This document shows positions 19,843-30,473 of a stretch of DNA of 64,000 nt, piece after piece. Source of the stretch: Roseomonas sp. GTDB lineage: Bacteria > Pseudomonadota > Alphaproteobacteria > Acetobacterales > Acetobacteraceae. The translations under genes were made by a program, and so were the position numbers. The DNA lies in assembly GCA_020249925.1 (NCBI GenBank), contig JADCER010000016.1, positions 81,371 through 145,370 of the forward strand, read 5' to 3'. Under the pieces are notes generated by a model. That model was not told the DNA's origin, searched no databases, and saw nothing but the letters and a program-made list of their open reading frames with translations. Position 1 is the stretch's first letter, and the number at the start of each line of letters is the position of its first letter.

Positions 19843-20304
19843 CTATTTGGCTGAAACCGGTTTCGCCAGAAAACGGCTGATCGGATCCGCCTTATAGGGT
19901 GCAAAAGCCGCGCAGGGCGTGAAGCCTGCGCGGCAGTAAAGCGCATAAGCCGCTTCATTTCGAATACCTACTTCAAGCAAAAGCGTATGAATGCCGCGCT
20001 GCGCTGCCTCCGCTTCCAGTGCGGCCAACAGGGCAGCACCGGCACCACTGCCGCGATGGGCCTCATCCACAATCATGCGCTTGATTTCTGCCGTGCCATC
20101 GCCGCGATCAAGCAGCGCGAAGCAACCAATGGCGTGCCCAGCGATGCGTGCGACGAATAGGCTTATTTCTGGCGTGTCCAGGGATGCCGGCGTGATCGCG
20201 CGGCGAAAGGCCCCGGGGTAAAGCGCCGCCGCCACCGCATCGGATTGGCGGAGCAGCGCTGCGATTTCATCCTGATGCGGGCTTTCGACCGCGACTTTGA
20301 TCAT
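19843..20304 (-). CDS. GNAT family N-acetyltransferase
   Basis: IGCFALLDRGDGTAEIKRMIVDEAHRGSGAGAALLAALEAEAAQRGIHTLLLEVGIRNEAAYALYCRAGF. Confidence 0.9.
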   Translation of the reverse strand: MIKVAVESPHQDEIAALLRQSDAVAAALYPGAFRRAITPASLDTPEISLFVARIAGHAIGCFALLDRGDGTAEIKRMIVDEAHRGSGAGAALLAALEAEAAQRGIHTLLLEVGIRNEAAYALYCRAGFTPCAAFAPYKADPISRFLAKPVSAK

Positions 20305-21098
20305 CTTCCCTTGAATACCGGCTTGCGCTTTTGATTGAAGGACAGAATGCCTTCCTGCCGGTCTTCGGTGCCGACCAGCTGATTGTAGCATTCCACTTCA
20401 AAACGGAGCGCACTTCTTAAATCCATCTGCAGGCCGAAATGCATCGAACGCTTGGCCTGGCGGATGGAAAGCGGCGCATTGCCGGCGATCACGCGCGCTG
20501 TTTCAAGCGCGGCGGGCAACACATCCTCCGGCGTGCAGACGCGGTTCAGAATGCCCCATTCAAGCGCCTGTTCCGCGGTGAAGGGCTTGCCGGTCAGGAT
20601 GATTTCCTTGGCGCGCCTTTCGCCCACAATGCGCGGCAGGGTTTGTGTGCCGCCCGCCCCTGGCATGATGCCGATTGTCACTTCCGTCAGCGCAAAGCGC
20701 GTGCCGGTCACGCCATAGGCGAAGTCCGATGCCAGCACCAATTCCAGCCCGCCGGCATAGGCATGGCCATTCACCGCGGCGATGATCGGGATTTGGCAAT
20801 CCAGCATGGTCCAGAAGGCACGCTCAAAAATCTCATGCTGATGGCGCCAGGCGGCATCCGTCATGCCCTTGCGTTCCTTGAGGTCGCCGCCCGCACAAAA
20901 GGCGCGCCCGCCAGTCGCGGTCAGAATGACGCAGCGGATATCGCCGGGCTCCGCGATCAGCGCCGACCAGACCGTGTGCAGATCACGCCCCATTTGCGTG
21001 TTGAAGGCGTTGGAAACCTCTGGCCGGTTGAGGCGGACGATCTGGATGTGTGGCTCAGGGCTTTCGAGTTGCAGGGTCTCGGTTTCGGGCAGGGGCAT
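20301..21098 (-). CDS. Enoyl-CoA hydratase/isomerase family protein
   Basis: FCAGGDLKERKGMTDAAW, AAVNGHAYAGGLELVLASDFAYG, GIMPGAGGTQTLPRIVGERRAKEIILTG. Confidence 0.92.
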   Translation of the reverse strand: MPLPETETLQLESPEPHIQIVRLNRPEVSNAFNTQMGRDLHTVWSALIAEPGDIRCVILTATGGRAFCAGGDLKERKGMTDAAWRHQHEIFERAFWTMLDCQIPIIAAVNGHAYAGGLELVLASDFAYGVTGTRFALTEVTIGIMPGAGGTQTLPRIVGERRAKEIILTGKPFTAEQALEWGILNRVCTPEDVLPAALETARVIAGNAPLSIRQAKRSMHFGLQMDLRSALRFEVECYNQLVGTEDRQEGILSFNQKRKPVFKGR

Positions 21099-21211
21099 GG
21101 CGAATCTCCAGCGATAAGGGGCCGGAGACTGCTTCAGAAGGTCGCACTTGTCAGCGCCCTATTTTCGCTTGCCCGCTTACCGTGCGACAACAGCCATCGA
21201 AGGAGACCCCC

Positions 21212-22231
21212 ATGGCCGAGAAAAACCTGCAAATCCTGTTGAAGCGCCGCCCCGTTGGCGCCCCGGTGCCGGAGGATTTCGACATTGTCGAAACCGCCAT
21301 GCCCGAACCGGGCGAGGGGCAAGTGCTGGTGCGCGCGCAATATCTCTCGCTCGATCCCTATATGCGCGGGCGCATGGCGGATGTGAAAAGCTACGCCAAG
21401 CCCGTGGCTTTGGGCGCGGTGATGGAAGGCCAGACCGCCGGCGTGGTGGTCGCCTCCCGCCATCCGGATTTCAACGCGGGAGAAACCGTACTCGGCGGCT
21501 ATGGCTGGCAGCGCTTTTCCGTGGTGGGGCCGGAACGCCTGTTCAAAGTGCCGGAAGCCGATCCGCCACTTTCCTCAAGCCTTGGCGTGCTCGGCATGCC
21601 CGGCCTGACGGCCTGGACCGGCCTTGCCGATATCGGCCAGCCCAAGGCTGGGGAGACGGTGGTGATCAGCGCGGCCTCAGGCGCTGTTGGCCAGGTGGCC
21701 GGGCAGATTGCCAAGATCAGGGGCTGCAAGGTGATCGGCATCGCCGGGGGTGCGAAGAAATGCGACTTCGTGGTGAAGGAGCTTGGCTTTGACGCCTGCC
21801 TTGATCATCGCGGCGATCTGAACGCGCAATTGGACGCGACAGTGCCTGAGGGCATTGATGTCTATTGGGAAAATGTGGGCGGCGCGGTGCAGGCGGCAGT
21901 CTTCCCGCGCTTCAAGGATTTCGGCCGCATGGTGATGTGCGGCATGATCGCGCAATATAATGAAGCCCCTGGCGCGGATGCCGCCGGCGCGCCGCCCGGC
22001 CCCAATCTGGGACCCGTGGTGCGCAAGCGGCTGCGCATCCAAGGTTTTATCGTGAGTGACACGGGCTGGCCGCGCTATCCGCAATTCCGCGCGGAAATGC
22101 TGGGCTGGATCAAGGAAGGCAAGCTGCATTGGCGGGAGGATGTGGTGCAGGGCCTGGCCAATGCGCCCAAGGCCTTCATCGGCCTGCTGAAGGGCGAGAA
22201 TTTCGGCAAGCTGGTGGTGAAGGTGGATTGA
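21212..22231 (+). CDS. NADP-dependent oxidoreductase (zinc-independent MDR superfamily)
   Basis: MAEKNLQILLKRRPVGAPVPEDFDIVET; YLSLDPYMRGRM; VISAASGAVGQVAGQIAKIRGCKVIGIAGG; YWENVGG. Confidence 0.92.
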   Translation: MAEKNLQILLKRRPVGAPVPEDFDIVETAMPEPGEGQVLVRAQYLSLDPYMRGRMADVKSYAKPVALGAVMEGQTAGVVVASRHPDFNAGETVLGGYGWQRFSVVGPERLFKVPEADPPLSSSLGVLGMPGLTAWTGLADIGQPKAGETVVISAASGAVGQVAGQIAKIRGCKVIGIAGGAKKCDFVVKELGFDACLDHRGDLNAQLDATVPEGIDVYWENVGGAVQAAVFPRFKDFGRMVMCGMIAQYNEAPGADAAGAPPGPNLGPVVRKRLRIQGFIVSDTGWPRYPQFRAEMLGWIKEGKLHWREDVVQGLANAPKAFIGLLKGENFGKLVVKVD

Positions 22232-22240
22232 AGGCGTGGG

Positions 22241-22261
22241 GGCGCGGGCATCCCCCGCGCC
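22241..22261 (+). terminator. Rho-independent terminator between convergent MDR oxidoreductase gene and lexA
   Basis: GGCGCGGG CATCC CCCGCGCC followed by TTTTC. Confidence 0.7.
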
Positions 22262-22264
22262 TTT

Positions 22265-22987
22265 TCAATAACGGCGGAGCAAGCCCACCAGCTTGCCCTG
22301 CACGCGCACGCGATCCGGGCCGAAGATGCGCGTTTCATGCCGCGCATTGGCGGGTTCGAGCGCGATGGAATTGCCACGCCGGCGTAGCCGCTTCAGCGTC
22401 ACCTCATTCTCATCCACCAGGGCGACGACGATAGTGCCATTTTCGGCCGTATCGGTGCGGCGGATGATGACGGTATCGCCATCCATGATGCCGGCTTCCT
22501 CCATGGAATCACCGGCGACTTCCAACGCGTAATGTTCACCATTGCCGAGCAGTGCGAGCGGGACTTCCACACTCGCGCCATTATCGCGCAGCGCTTCAAT
22601 GGGCAGGCCGGCAGCGATGCGGCCATAAAGCGGGAGGTGCACGGCAGCGGCTTCGGCGGCGACGCGCGCGGCGCTGGCGGGCAGGTTATTGGCGAAATTG
22701 CCGCGAATGACATTGGGCGCGAAGTTCGGCGCTTCGGGCTTGGGCGCCGTTTCCTTGACCTTGGGGGTCAGCGCCTCGGGCAGGCGCATCACCTCAAGCG
22801 CGCGGGCGCGGTGGGCGCGGCGGCGCAGAAAGCCGCGATCTTCCAGGGCAGTGATCAGGCGATGAATGCCCGATTTGGACCGCAGATTGAGCGCTTCCTT
22901 CATTTCCTCAAAGGAAGGGGAAAAGCCGGTTTCCCGCAGGTGCTTGTCAATAAACATCAGCAATTCGTGCTGCTTACGCGTTAGCAT
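22265..22987 (-). CDS. lexA: LexA repressor
   Basis: [56 protein letters not shown]; Ser/Lys protease domain [13 protein letters not shown]...[18 protein letters not shown]. Confidence 0.96.
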   Translation of the reverse strand: MLTRKQHELLMFIDKHLRETGFSPSFEEMKEALNLRSKSGIHRLITALEDRGFLRRRAHRARALEVMRLPEALTPKVKETAPKPEAPNFAPNVIRGNFANNLPASAARVAAEAAAVHLPLYGRIAAGLPIEALRDNGASVEVPLALLGNGEHYALEVAGDSMEEAGIMDGDTVIIRRTDTAENGTIVVALVDENEVTLKRLRRRGNSIALEPANARHETRIFGPDRVRVQGKLVGLLRRY

Positions 22988-23049
22988 CCAAACCTCCCGG
23001 GCCGGGAACCCCCGCGAATCGGGGCGAACAAACCGGCAACTGAGTGGAT

Positions 23050-23064
23050 GTTCTAGAAAAGTTC
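23050..23064 (-). promoter_or_regulatory. SOS box (alphaproteobacterial GTTC-N7-GTTC) in lexA promoter
   Basis: Plus strand GTTCTAGAAAAGTTC; minus-strand -35 TTGACT (23079-23074), 18-bp spacer, -10 TAGAAC (23055-23050). Confidence 0.85.
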
Positions 23065-23130
23065 CAAAATCACAGTCAAATGTTTTTTGTGGTGGATAAA
23101 TGGTTTAGGCGAAAAATGTTGCGCGATGGC

Positions 23131-24105
23131 TCAATCGCGCGGCGCCGCCGCCCGCGCCAGCCGGTCATTGATGGCCGCCCCCAGCCCGCTTTCCGGAATG
23201 GGCATGGCGGCGATGCGCGCCAGGCCGCGCCGGCCGCCCTCGGCATCCAGATGGCGGAGCCCGGCGAAAAGCCGCGCGGCGGCTTCGCGGAGGTCGCTAG
23301 TTTCAGAAAGCTGCCAAACCAGCCCAACGCCGGGCAAGGGCGGGCCAAAGGCCAAAAGCGCCTCATTCGCCGCGACATCCAACGCGCCAAGCCTGACCGG
23401 CAGGTTGGGGGCGTAATGGGACAGCATCATGCCCGGGCTGCGGAGCGTACGGGTTTTCTCGGCGGCGCTGAGCGGCAATGGGCGGGACACCTTGCCGATC
23501 ACCGCTTCAATCGCTTCCACCGGCACGCCACCGGGGCGAAGCAAGGCGGCGCCGCCCATCGCCACATCAAGCACCGTGCTTTCCACACCGACATCGCAGG
23601 CCCCGCCATCCAACACGGCGGCGATGCGCCCCGATAATCCTTCCAGCACATGATCCGCCGTGGTGGGGCTGACCGCGCCGGAGCGATTGGCCGAAGGTCC
23701 CGCCACCGGGATCGCCGCCGCGCGCAGCAAATCCAGCGCCAGCGGATGCGCCGGCACCCTGACCGCCAGCGTATCCAGCCCCGCCCCCGCCAGCAGATCA
23801 ATCCGGCATTCTGTTCGGCGCGGCAGCACCAGCGTCAGCGGCCCTGGCCAGAACGCTGTGGCCAAGGCGCGCGCGCGGTCATCGGCGATCACCTGAGCGA
23901 AGGCGGCCTCGGCATCAGGGAAATGGCAGATCAGCGGGTTGAAATGCGGGCGGCCCTTGGCTTCAAACACGGCAGCCACCGCCCGGCCATTGCGCGCATC
24001 GGCGCCAAGCCCATAGACCGTCTCGGTCGGGAAGGCGACGAGTTCACCTGCACGCAGCAAGCGCGCCGCTTCCGCGACCTGATCCGCGCCCAGCCGGCGT
24101 GTCAT
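23131..24105 (-). CDS. tsaC: L-threonylcarbamoyladenylate synthase (Sua5/YwlC/YrdC)
   Basis: AARLLRAGELVAFPTETVYGLGADA, KGRPHFNPLICHF, FWPGPLTLVLPR, SANRSGAVSPTTADHV, long C-terminal Sua5-like domain. Confidence 0.92.
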   Translation of the reverse strand: MTRRLGADQVAEAARLLRAGELVAFPTETVYGLGADARNGRAVAAVFEAKGRPHFNPLICHFPDAEAAFAQVIADDRARALATAFWPGPLTLVLPRRTECRIDLLAGAGLDTLAVRVPAHPLALDLLRAAAIPVAGPSANRSGAVSPTTADHVLEGLSGRIAAVLDGGACDVGVESTVLDVAMGGAALLRPGGVPVEAIEAVIGKVSRPLPLSAAEKTRTLRSPGMMLSHYAPNLPVRLGALDVAANEALLAFGPPLPGVGLVWQLSETSDLREAAARLFAGLRHLDAEGGRRGLARIAAMPIPESGLGAAINDRLARAAAPRD

Positions 24106-24869
24106 CCCGGCAGGCCCTCACAGACAAAACCCGGATTTTCAAAACCGGGCTTGGCGTAGAGCAAGGGCGCACGGGTTTCCAGCACCAGCACGCGCCCGCC
24201 AGCGGCTTCCACCACCGCCTGGGGGGCGGCGGTATCCCATTCCATGGTGCGGCCAAAGCGCGGATAGAGATCGGCGCTGCCCTCCGCGAGGCGACAGAAT
24301 TTCTCCGCCGAGCCGATATTCACCACGCGCGCGACATGGCGGCCTTCCAGAAAGCGGCCCATGCGCGGATCATCGGCATAATGGTGGCTGCCCATGACGA
24401 TCAAACCCGTGGCGGGCGGTGTGCGGGCATGGATCTGGCGCGTGCCGGCGGCATCGCGCTTCCAGGCGCCAAGGCCGACCCGGCCCCAAAAGAATTCACC
24501 GGAAGCCGGCAGCGCCACCGCGCCCAGAACCGCGCGCCCGGCTTCCACCAGACCGATATTCACCGCGAAATTATCGCGCCCGGCCGCGAATTCCCGCGTG
24601 CCATCCAAGGGGTCCACCAGCCAGAAGCGTTCGGCATGGCGCGGTGCGGTACCGGCGGCGACTTCTTCCTCCGCAATCACGGGAATATCGGGGGTCGCGG
24701 CGCGCAGCCCTTCCACAATCAGCGCTTCAGCGATGCGGTCAGCCTCGGTCACCGGGGAATGATCGGTTTTCCGTTCCACGGCGAAGCCCGCGGCCTTGAT
24801 CGCCATAATGGCCGAAGCCGCCTTGGCCACGAGGTCACTGGCAAGCGCCAGCAGCGCATCATCTTTCAT
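24102..24869 (-). CDS. cysQ: 3'(2'),5'-bisphosphate nucleotidase
   Basis: MKDDALLALASDLVAKAASAIM; HSPVTEADRIAEALI; VIAEEEVAAG; FWLVDPLDGTREFAAGRDNFAVNIGLVE; EWDTAAPQAVVEAAGG. Confidence 0.93.
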   Translation of the reverse strand: MKDDALLALASDLVAKAASAIMAIKAAGFAVERKTDHSPVTEADRIAEALIVEGLRAATPDIPVIAEEEVAAGTAPRHAERFWLVDPLDGTREFAAGRDNFAVNIGLVEAGRAVLGAVALPASGEFFWGRVGLGAWKRDAAGTRQIHARTPPATGLIVMGSHHYADDPRMGRFLEGRHVARVVNIGSAEKFCRLAEGSADLYPRFGRTMEWDTAAPQAVVEAAGGRVLVLETRAPLLYAKPGFENPGFVCEGLPG

Positions 24870-24972
24870 GTCTCTGCTTTGGCCGCATGGGCGCCGCGCC
24901 GCAAGCCCTGTTTTGGCGGCGATGCCTCTGTTAAGGTGCGGTGACATTTTCTCGCCCCCAAGGAGCCTCGCC

Positions 24973-26445
24973 ATGCCCGATATCACCTTCGTCAAGCCCA
25001 GCCTGCCGCGCAGCGGCGCCCTGGTTCTATTGCTTGCGGAAGGCGCGGCGCTTGCGGGCCTGGCCAAGGCGGCCGAGGAAGCAACGGGCGGCGCGGTGTC
25101 TCGCGGGTTGGAAGCGGCGAAGTTCAAAGGCGCCAAGGGCCAATCCTGCACGCTATGGGCGCCGGGCGCGGGCCTCACCAAAATTGTTGCCATTGGGCTT
25201 GGCAAGGCCGATGCGCTTGATGCGCAGGGGGCGGAAAATGCTGGCGGTAGCGCGCTGGTTGCCGTGCAGCAGGAACGGGACGCGGTGATGGCGGCGGATG
25301 GGCTGACGCCGGCACTCGCCGCAAGCGCTGCCATGGGCGCGCGGCTGCGCAGCTATCGTTTTGATCGCTACCGCACCACGGAAAAGGAAGAAGACAAGCC
25401 AAAGCTGGAACGCATTGCCGTGGCAGCCGCGGAACCAACCAAGGCCAAGGCTGCCTTCGCGCCGATGCAGGCCATCGCGGATGGCGTTTTCCTGACGCGC
25501 GATCTGGTGTCTGAACCGCCCAATGTGCTGACGCCGGCGGAAATGGCTGAACGCTGCAAGGCTTTGGAAAAGCTAGGCGTCGTCGTGGAAATCATGGGCC
25601 CGCGAGAGATGAAGCGCCTTGGCTTTGGCGCGCTATTGGGTGTGGCGCAGGGCAGTGCGCAGGAACCGCGCATGGTGACGATGAAATGGATGGGCGCGCC
25701 CAAGGGCAAGAAGCAAAAGCCGCTTGCTTTCATCGGCAAGGGTGTGACCTTCGATACGGGCGGCATTTCCATCAAGCCGGCGGGCGGGATGGAAGACATG
25801 AAATGGGATATGGCCGGCGCAGGTACGGTGATTGGGCTGATGGCAGCACTCGCTGGGCGCAAGGCCAAGGCCGATGTGATCGGCATGGTGGGTCTGGTGG
25901 AAAACATGCCATCTGCCACCGCGCAGCGCCCGGGTGATGTGGTGAAATCCTATTCCGGCCAGACCGTGGAAGTGATCAATACGGATGCGGAAGGACGTTT
26001 GGTGCTGGCCGATGTGATGTGGTATTGCCAGGAAAAATATGATCCGCGCTTTATGGTGGATCTGGCGACACTCACGGGTGCCATCATCATCGCGCTTGGC
26101 CATGAACGCGCGGGGCTGTTCAGCAATGATGACACGCTCGCGACCCATGTGAAGGAAGCGGGCAGTGCAGTGGGTGAGAAAGCCTGGCGCATGCCGCTGG
26201 GTGATGCCTATGACAAGCAATTGAAATCCGACATTGCCGATATGAAGAATGTCGGCGGCCGGCCGGGCGGGTCCATCACCGCGGCGCAATTCATCCAGCG
26301 CTTTGTGAATGGCAAGCCTTGGGCACATCTGGATATTGCGGGCACCGCCTGGTCTTCCAAGGATGCGCCAACCGTGCCGAAGGGGGCGACCGCTTACGGC
26401 GTGCGCATGCTGGATCGCATGGTGGCGGATCATTACGAAGGCTGA
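24973..26445 (+). CDS. pepA: Leucyl aminopeptidase (M17)
   Basis: FIGKGVTFDTGGISIKPAGGMEDMKWDMAGA; NTDAEGRLVLADVMWY; DLATLTGAIIIALGHERAG. Confidence 0.94.
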   Translation: MPDITFVKPSLPRSGALVLLLAEGAALAGLAKAAEEATGGAVSRGLEAAKFKGAKGQSCTLWAPGAGLTKIVAIGLGKADALDAQGAENAGGSALVAVQQERDAVMAADGLTPALAASAAMGARLRSYRFDRYRTTEKEEDKPKLERIAVAAAEPTKAKAAFAPMQAIADGVFLTRDLVSEPPNVLTPAEMAERCKALEKLGVVVEIMGPREMKRLGFGALLGVAQGSAQEPRMVTMKWMGAPKGKKQKPLAFIGKGVTFDTGGISIKPAGGMEDMKWDMAGAGTVIGLMAALAGRKAKADVIGMVGLVENMPSATAQRPGDVVKSYSGQTVEVINTDAEGRLVLADVMWYCQEKYDPRFMVDLATLTGAIIIALGHERAGLFSNDDTLATHVKEAGSAVGEKAWRMPLGDAYDKQLKSDIADMKNVGGRPGGSITAAQFIQRFVNGKPWAHLDIAGTAWSSKDAPTVPKGATAYGVRMLDRMVADHYEG

Positions 26446-26460
26446 AGCCGCGCCGCTTTT

Positions 26461-27939
26461 GTGCCCATGGTAAAATTGATCCTGCAACGAAGCTCTGACG
26501 CGCTGCGCCGCCACGCGAAGCGCAGCGCTGATGGCGCGTTGATCCTGCCGTTGATGGCTGGGTCAACGCCAGCCGATGCGGCTCTTGCGGCAGCGGCGAA
26601 GGCAGCGCGCTTCACGGGCAAGGCTGGCGAAGCGCTTGTCGTGCCGGGCGCGCATGGCTTCACCATTCTGGCCGGGATTGGCGCCGGGCGCGCGATCAGC
26701 GATTGGGAAACGGGCGGCGGTGCCGGCATGGCCGCGGCGGCAGGTCGTGCGCAGGCAGTATTGCTGGCGGAAAACGCCACAGCAGAACAGGCGGCGGGTT
26801 TCGCGGCGGGCGCGCTGTTGAATGCCTGGCGCTTCAATGTGCTGCGTGATGCCAGCAAGGATAAGGATACACCGCCCGCGCAGGTAACGCTGGCAGTGGC
26901 GAACCCAGCCAAGGTGGAACCCGCATGGCAACGCGCGGAAGCAACACTGCGCGGGGTGCTCTACGCGCGCGATCTGGTGGCGGAACCGGGCAATCGGCTG
27001 AACCCCGCAAGCTTCGCGGCAAGGCTGCTTGAGCTGCGCGATCTTGGCTTGAAGGTTGAGGTTTTGGAAGGCAAGCGCCTAACCGCGCTTGGCATGGGCG
27101 CGTTATGCGCTGTGGGCGGCGGGGCGGAACATGGCCCGCGTCTTGTTGTGCTGCGCTGGCCCGGCAAGCTGAAGGCTGCGCCGATTGCCTTTGTCGGCAA
27201 GGGGATTTGCTTCGACACCGGCGGCATTTCCATCAAGCCCGCTGAAGGCATGGAAGAGATGCGCGGCGATATGGCGGGCGCGGCCGCCGCCGCTGGTGCG
27301 ATGCTGACGCTGGCGTTGCGGCAATCCCCTGCACCGGCGGTCGCCGTTTTGGCACTCGCGGAAAACGCCATTGGCGCGGCTTCGTATCGGCCCGGTGATG
27401 TTTTGCGCACCCATAGCGGCAAGACGATTGAGGTATTGGATACGGATGCGGAAGGGCGGCTGGTTTTGGCGGATGCGCTTTCCTATACCGCCAAGCGCTT
27501 TCGCCCGCGCTCCATGATTGATCTGGCAACACTAACGGGCAGCATCATCACCGCGCTTGGCCATCACCGCGCCGGGGTTTTCGGCAATGATGAGGCGCTC
27601 ACCGCGGCGCTGATGGCAGCGGGAGAGGACGTCACCGAACCGCTCTGGCCCATGCCGATTGATGATGAGCACAGGCAAGTCCTGAAAAGCGACATCGCCG
27701 ATCTGCGCCATTGCGCGCCGGCGGGCAGCGGTGCCTGGGGCGGGCGCTTCCTGTCCGATGCCTGCCATGCGGCGGCCTTCCTGCGTGAATTCGTGGAGGG
27801 TTCAAGCTGGGCGCATTTGGATATCGCGGGGGTTGAGGCGCGCGAAGAAGCCGAACCGCTCGGGCCGAAAGGGCCGAGTGGCTTTGGCGTGCGCTTGCTG
27901 GATCGTTTGGTTGCCATGCGCTTTGAACGCGACGCATGA
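26461..27939 (+). CDS. Second leucyl aminopeptidase family (M17) protein
   Basis: FVGKGICFDTGGISIKPAEGMEEMRGDMAGAAAAAGA; DTDAEGRLVLADALSY; DLATLTGSIITALGHHRAGVFGND; GTG 26461 or ATG 26467 start. Confidence 0.92.
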   Translation: MPMVKLILQRSSDALRRHAKRSADGALILPLMAGSTPADAALAAAAKAARFTGKAGEALVVPGAHGFTILAGIGAGRAISDWETGGGAGMAAAAGRAQAVLLAENATAEQAAGFAAGALLNAWRFNVLRDASKDKDTPPAQVTLAVANPAKVEPAWQRAEATLRGVLYARDLVAEPGNRLNPASFAARLLELRDLGLKVEVLEGKRLTALGMGALCAVGGGAEHGPRLVVLRWPGKLKAAPIAFVGKGICFDTGGISIKPAEGMEEMRGDMAGAAAAAGAMLTLALRQSPAPAVAVLALAENAIGAASYRPGDVLRTHSGKTIEVLDTDAEGRLVLADALSYTAKRFRPRSMIDLATLTGSIITALGHHRAGVFGNDEALTAALMAAGEDVTEPLWPMPIDDEHRQVLKSDIADLRHCAPAGSGAWGGRFLSDACHAAAFLREFVEGSSWAHLDIAGVEAREEAEPLGPKGPSGFGVRLLDRLVAMRFERDA

Positions 27940-28403
27940 CCGAGATCGGCTTCTATCACCTGACGCGCAGCAAATTGCAGGAAGCACTGCCCAAGCTTTT
28001 GGGCCGTGTCCTGGATGCCGGCGGGCGCGGCTTCATCCTTTGCGCCGATGCGGAACGCGCGCGCGCCTTGGATGCGGCGCTTTGGCTGCCCGCCGATCCG
28101 CCCTGGCTGCCGCATGGCCTGGCGGGCGGGGAGCATGACGCCGCGCAGCCCCTGCTGATCGCCGATCAGGATATCCCACCGGCCAATGGCGCGCGCTTCC
28201 TGGTGCTGGTGGATGGCGCGGCCAGCGCGCGGCTTGCCGAGTATGATCGCGTGCTTGATCTTTTCGATGGCGGCGATGAAGCGGCGGTGGCGGCAGCGCG
28301 GGCGCGCTGGGTCGCCGCCAAGGAAGCCGGGCATAGCCTGACCTATTGGCAGCAAACCGCCCGCGGTTGGGAGAAGAAGGCGAGCCACCCGCCGGCATCT
28401 TGA
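27936..28403 (+). CDS. holC: DNA polymerase III subunit chi
   Basis: [50 protein letters not shown]; 4-nt overlap with pepA paralogue. Confidence 0.9.
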   Translation: MTEIGFYHLTRSKLQEALPKLLGRVLDAGGRGFILCADAERARALDAALWLPADPPWLPHGLAGGEHDAAQPLLIADQDIPPANGARFLVLVDGAASARLAEYDRVLDLFDGGDEAAVAAARARWVAAKEAGHSLTYWQQTARGWEKKASHPPAS

Positions 28404-28456
28404 CCCTTCCCGCCGCCGCCCCCTACACGCCAATCGACATTACAGGAACGCCTTTC

Positions 28457-29341
28457 ATGACTGATACCGCCCAGGACCAGATGGAAATCCTGGCAGGGGC
28501 CCTGCCCTTCCTGAAGCGCTACGATGATCAGATCGTCGTGGTGAAATATGGCGGCCACGCCATGGGGGAAGAGGAAACCGCACTGCGCTTTGGCCGCGAT
28601 ATCGCGCTGCTGGAACAGGTGGGCGTGAACCCCGTGGTGGTGCATGGCGGCGGCCCGCAAATCAATGCCATGCTGAAGCGGCTGGATGTGAAATCCACCT
28701 TCGTGCAGGGGCTGCGCGTGACCGATGCCGCCATGCTGGATGTGGTGGAAATGGTCCTCGCCGGGCCGGTGAACAAACAGGTGGCGGAAGCGATCACCCG
28801 CGCCGGCGTCATGGCGGTTGGCATTTCCGGCAAGGATGGCGGGCTGGTGCGGGCACGTAAGCTCACGCGCACCTATCGTGACCCGGACAGCAATATCGAA
28901 AAAGTGCTCGATCTTGGTTTTGTGGGTGAACCGGAATCCATCAACCCGCGCGTGCTGCAATTGATGATTGGCGCTGATATCGTGCCCGTGGTGGCGCCCG
29001 TTGGCGCGGGCGCTGATGGCCAGACCTACAACATCAATGCCGATACGGTGGCGGGTGCCATTGCCGGCGCGCTTTCGGCTGAGCGGCTGTTGATGCTGAC
29101 CGATGTGCGCGGCGTGCTGGGGCCTGATGGCACTCTGATCCCAGAAATGACAGTGGCTGAGGTCAAGAAAGGCATCGCCGATGGCTGGATTTCCGGCGGC
29201 ATGATCCCGAAGGTGGAAACCTGCATCTACGCCGTTGAAAAAGGCGTGAAGGGTGCCGTGATCCTGGATGGCCGCGTACCGCATGCCGTGCTGCGTGAGT
29301 TATTCACCGATGGCGGCGCAGGCACGCTGATCCGGCCCTAA
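28457..29341 (+). CDS. argB: Acetylglutamate kinase
   Basis: [69 protein letters not shown]. Confidence 0.96.
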   Translation: MTDTAQDQMEILAGALPFLKRYDDQIVVVKYGGHAMGEEETALRFGRDIALLEQVGVNPVVVHGGGPQINAMLKRLDVKSTFVQGLRVTDAAMLDVVEMVLAGPVNKQVAEAITRAGVMAVGISGKDGGLVRARKLTRTYRDPDSNIEKVLDLGFVGEPESINPRVLQLMIGADIVPVVAPVGAGADGQTYNINADTVAGAIAGALSAERLLMLTDVRGVLGPDGTLIPEMTVAEVKKGIADGWISGGMIPKVETCIYAVEKGVKGAVILDGRVPHAVLRELFTDGGAGTLIRP

Positions 29342-29351
29342 GGGGCGGCAG

Positions 29352-30308
29352 CTAGAATCTCGGCCCGTTGTTATCCGTGCGCCAGACCATGGATTTCGCC
29401 GGAAAGCCCTTGCTGACGGGGTCAATCTGCCGGCTGCTCATGCCGGCGGGCAGATTGGGCTGCGGCAATCCCAAGCGATCCGCGACGCATTGGCGAATGC
29501 GAAACAGCAGCGCCGGGTCCACATCCTGACGCTGCATCAAGGGCCGCAGCAAGGTATCGGCGACAACGCCCGCAAGCCGAATCGCGGTATCGGGCGTGAG
29601 CGCGGGTCGCGCCATCAGGCTTGGGAACCATTCCGGATTGAAGCGCGCCCTGTTAAGCACATCTTCCATGCTGACGGCGCGAATCTTGGCGCTGGTGTTT
29701 TCCAGCATCAGACCAATGGCGGCACGATCACCATTGGCGATCAGGGCATCCGTCACTGCCTCCCCAATACCGGTACGGCGCGCCACGGCTTGCAAGGTGG
29801 TCGTTGTAGGCGGTGAGGCAATCAGCAGCAGCAAATCTTCTTCGGTGAGAAGCGGCGAGAGGCGAATGACCGGCTCTGCCACACGAATTTCCGCATCCAT
29901 GGCCAGGCGCAAGATGGCTTCGCGCGGCACGGTGGAGAGATTTTTGGCGGCATCGGCAATAATGAAGCGGATTTGGGCAACAGCATCCTCAGCCAGCTTC
30001 AAAAGGATCGGGTGCAGCACCTGCGCCAGACGATCTTGGCTCGATGAGGTGAGGGTTGGCATGATATCGGCGACCCGCTTCGCCAGGGCTTCCCTGACAG
30101 CCGCGTTTTCATCCTCGGTCAGGGTCTGCAAGACGGAAAAGGGTGCGCGCGTATTTGCGATCACGCTCGCCCTCACGCGCGGTTCGTCATCCTTTGAAAG
30201 AAAGGCCAGCACCTCATGCGGCGTGGTGGCATTGCGCGCCAGCATGGCCCGGGTCGCGGTGTCACTCTCCCGCGCGAGGCGCAGCAGGTTTTCGACCGTA
30301 CCGCTCAT
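29352..30308 (-). CDS. DUF2336 domain-containing (HEAT-like) protein
   Basis: Helical repeat protein with [51 protein letters not shown]; alphaproteobacterial DUF2336-like. Confidence 0.65.
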   Translation of the reverse strand: MSGTVENLLRLARESDTATRAMLARNATTPHEVLAFLSKDDEPRVRASVIANTRAPFSVLQTLTEDENAAVREALAKRVADIMPTLTSSSQDRLAQVLHPILLKLAEDAVAQIRFIIADAAKNLSTVPREAILRLAMDAEIRVAEPVIRLSPLLTEEDLLLLIASPPTTTTLQAVARRTGIGEAVTDALIANGDRAAIGLMLENTSAKIRAVSMEDVLNRARFNPEWFPSLMARPALTPDTAIRLAGVVADTLLRPLMQRQDVDPALLFRIRQCVADRLGLPQPNLPAGMSSRQIDPVSKGFPAKSMVWRTDNNGPRF

Positions 30309-30473
30309 GCGGAAGCCTTGAGCAATCGGGCACGCGAAGCCGCGCGGATGTCGCGAAGGGGGCGCATGTCCGCATATTCATCATCTCCACCTAATCTTTC
30401 GTTACTGGCCAAAGTTGACAGCGCCCCCGCCCCGCCGCAAGGAAAGGGCGCTTTGCCGGAGGACCCCCGCCCC

